From Coriobacteriales bacterium (GTDB lineage: Bacteria > Actinomycetota > Coriobacteriia > Coriobacteriales > UBA8131), in the NCBI GenBank assembly GCA_031282085.1, contig JAITEK010000142.1, positions 1 to 14,104 of the forward strand: a DNA stretch of 14,104 nt. Reading direction: 5' to 3'. The first letter of the stretch is position 1, and each line of letters begins with the position of its first letter. The translations under genes and the position numbers were made by a program. The notes under the pieces were generated by a model, which searched no databases, was not told the origin of the DNA, and worked only from the letters and a program-made list of their open reading frames with translations. This document shows positions 13,088 through 14,104 of this stretch, in pieces.

Positions 13088-14104
13088 CTATTCGTTTTTC
13101 CTGCGGAAGCCGGCGACGTCCATGAGCAGGTGTTCGTGTGCGACTTTGAGTGACTCGATTATCGGCAACGACTGGGGGCAGGCTTCCTCGCAGCTGCCGC
13201 ATTCAACGCACTGGTCGGCGCCGCGTCCCTTGGTCAGGTAGCCGCCGCTGTAGACGAGCTTGTCAACAAAGGAATTCCCCGTCAGCACATTGTTGTTGTA
13301 AAGCCGGAATATCTCGGGTATCGCCACGCCGCTGGGGCAGGGGAGACAATACCCACAGGCGGTGCAACCGATGCTGTTCTGCCTCTCGTAACACGCCTGC
13401 AGGGTGGCGATGAATGTCCGGTCGTCCTCAGAAAGCACATGGGAGTGGCTGTCCTCAAAAATGGTGAGGTTGTCCTTGAGTTGCTCAAGCGACGACGTGC
13501 CGCTCAGGATAAGCGAGACCTCGGGCTTGTCGTACAGCCAGCGAAAGCACCAGTCCACGAGCGAGCGCTTCTCGGGGTGCGCGGCGACGAGCGTGTCGAT
13601 TTCGGCGGGTCTGTCGGTGACGATGCTGCCGCCGCGCAGCGGCTCCATCACCACCACGGCCAACTCGCGCTCGGCGGCGTAATGCAGGCCCTCAACACCT
13701 GCCTGCACGTGTTCGTCGAGGATGTTGAGCTGTATCTGCGTCATGTCCCAGGCAAAGGAGTCCACGATCTCCTTAAAGGCGTCGAGCGTGTTGTGCAGGG
13801 AGAAACCCTTGTAGCGGATCTTGCCCTTCTTTACCATGTCGTCGAGGAAGCCAAAGCCGTCGTAGCGCACAACGCGCTCCCAGTTCGCGTCGTAGAGGTT
13901 GTGGAGCAGGTAGACGTCGAGGTAGTCGGTGTCCAGCCGCTTGAGCTGCTCGTCGAGGTAGCGCTCAAAATCCGCATGCTTCTCGATGCCCCAGGTGTTG
14001 CTCTTGCTTGCCAGATGGATGCGCTCGCGGTAGCCGCCGGTCAGCGCCTTGGCCAACGTCGCCTCGCTGCCCTCGTAGACGTAGGCGGTGTCGAGGTAGT
14101 TTAC
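13088..14104 (-). CDS. Aldo/keto reductase with C-terminal 4Fe-4S ferredoxin domain (partial)
   Basis: The gene runs off the right edge; 338 residues are visible and the first few dozen are missing. The frame stays open to base 14104 and reads NYLDTAYVYEGSE, which carries the AKR Asp and Tyr. The catalytic Lys follows in LASKSN and the His in YLLHNL. The barrel continues through MEPLRGGS. Two cysteine clusters end the protein: CxxCxxCxxCP (13337-13366) and CxxCxxCxxxCP (13178-13210), the layout of the COG1453-type ferredoxin-linked reductases. These are thought to reduce carbonyl substrates with electron transfer through Fe-S centres, but the substrate is unknown. It converges on rlmH. An apparent TTG start at 14056 is only an internal codon. 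Confidence 0.93.
   Translation of the reverse strand, partial: VNYLDTAYVYEGSEATLAKALTGGYRERIHLASKSNTWGIEKHADFERYLDEQLKRLDTDYLDVYLLHNLYDANWERVVRYDGFGFLDDMVKKGKIRYKGFSLHNTLDAFKEIVDSFAWDMTQIQLNILDEHVQAGVEGLHYAAERELAVVVMEPLRGGSIVTDRPAEIDTLVAAHPEKRSLVDWCFRWLYDKPEVSLILSGTSSLEQLKDNLTIFEDSHSHVLSEDDRTFIATLQACYERQNSIGCTACGYCLPCPSGVAIPEIFRLYNNNVLTGNSFVDKLVYSGGYLTKGRGADQCVECGSCEEACPQSLPIIESLKVAHEHLLMDVAGFRRKNE

Overview
The window is GC-rich, tightly packed chromosomal DNA, most likely from a high-GC Gram-positive actinobacterium of the class Coriobacteriia. This assignment is an inference from base composition, protein style and gene order; no database search was possible. Apart from the tRNA, nearly everything lies in short-spaced plus-strand gene runs. 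One partial minus-strand gene converges on them from the right edge.

Layout. (1) 35-110: tRNA-Arg(CCG) with an encoded CCA, followed by about 135 bases in which pieces of the tRNA 3' end are repeated and folded into hairpins. (2) 292-2680: a cyclophilin-type prolyl isomerase, a membrane-anchored TPR protein and nucleoside diphosphate kinase (ndk), probably co-transcribed. (3) 2691-8669: an extended -10 type promoter, then mreB-mreC-mreD-PBP2-rodA with junctions of 15, -4, 1 and 0 bases. This is the complete core of the Rod elongation machinery: MreB filaments, the MreC/MreD membrane linkers, and the RodA glycosyltransferase with its class B PBP transpeptidase. (4) 8670-8788: a palindromic intergenic repeat. 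(5) 8789-12848: a DUF697 membrane protein, a TIGR03960-type B12/radical-SAM-like protein, its usual DUF2344 partner, and rlmH, all closely spaced. (6) 12849-13087: a convergent intergenic region filled with hairpins, including an inverted pair of 26-base palindromic units. (7) 13088-14104 (minus): a ferredoxin-domain aldo/keto reductase cut by the window end.

The most interesting signal is in region 5. The radical-SAM-like protein has lost the middle cysteine of the CxxxCxxC iron-sulfur motif (Arg292), has Met in place of Glu in the family's FAPEAGS motif, and has changed in the B12-domain signature. Its DUF2344 partner has independently lost the family's GFNPHP motif. The preceding DUF697 protein looks like a GTPase-type protein without a P-loop or NKxD. 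Together they suggest that a normally catalytic pair has been repurposed, or is decaying, directly downstream of the cell-elongation genes. A second notable point is that the PBP2-like transpeptidase carries an extra N-terminal membrane segment and cytoplasmic loop.
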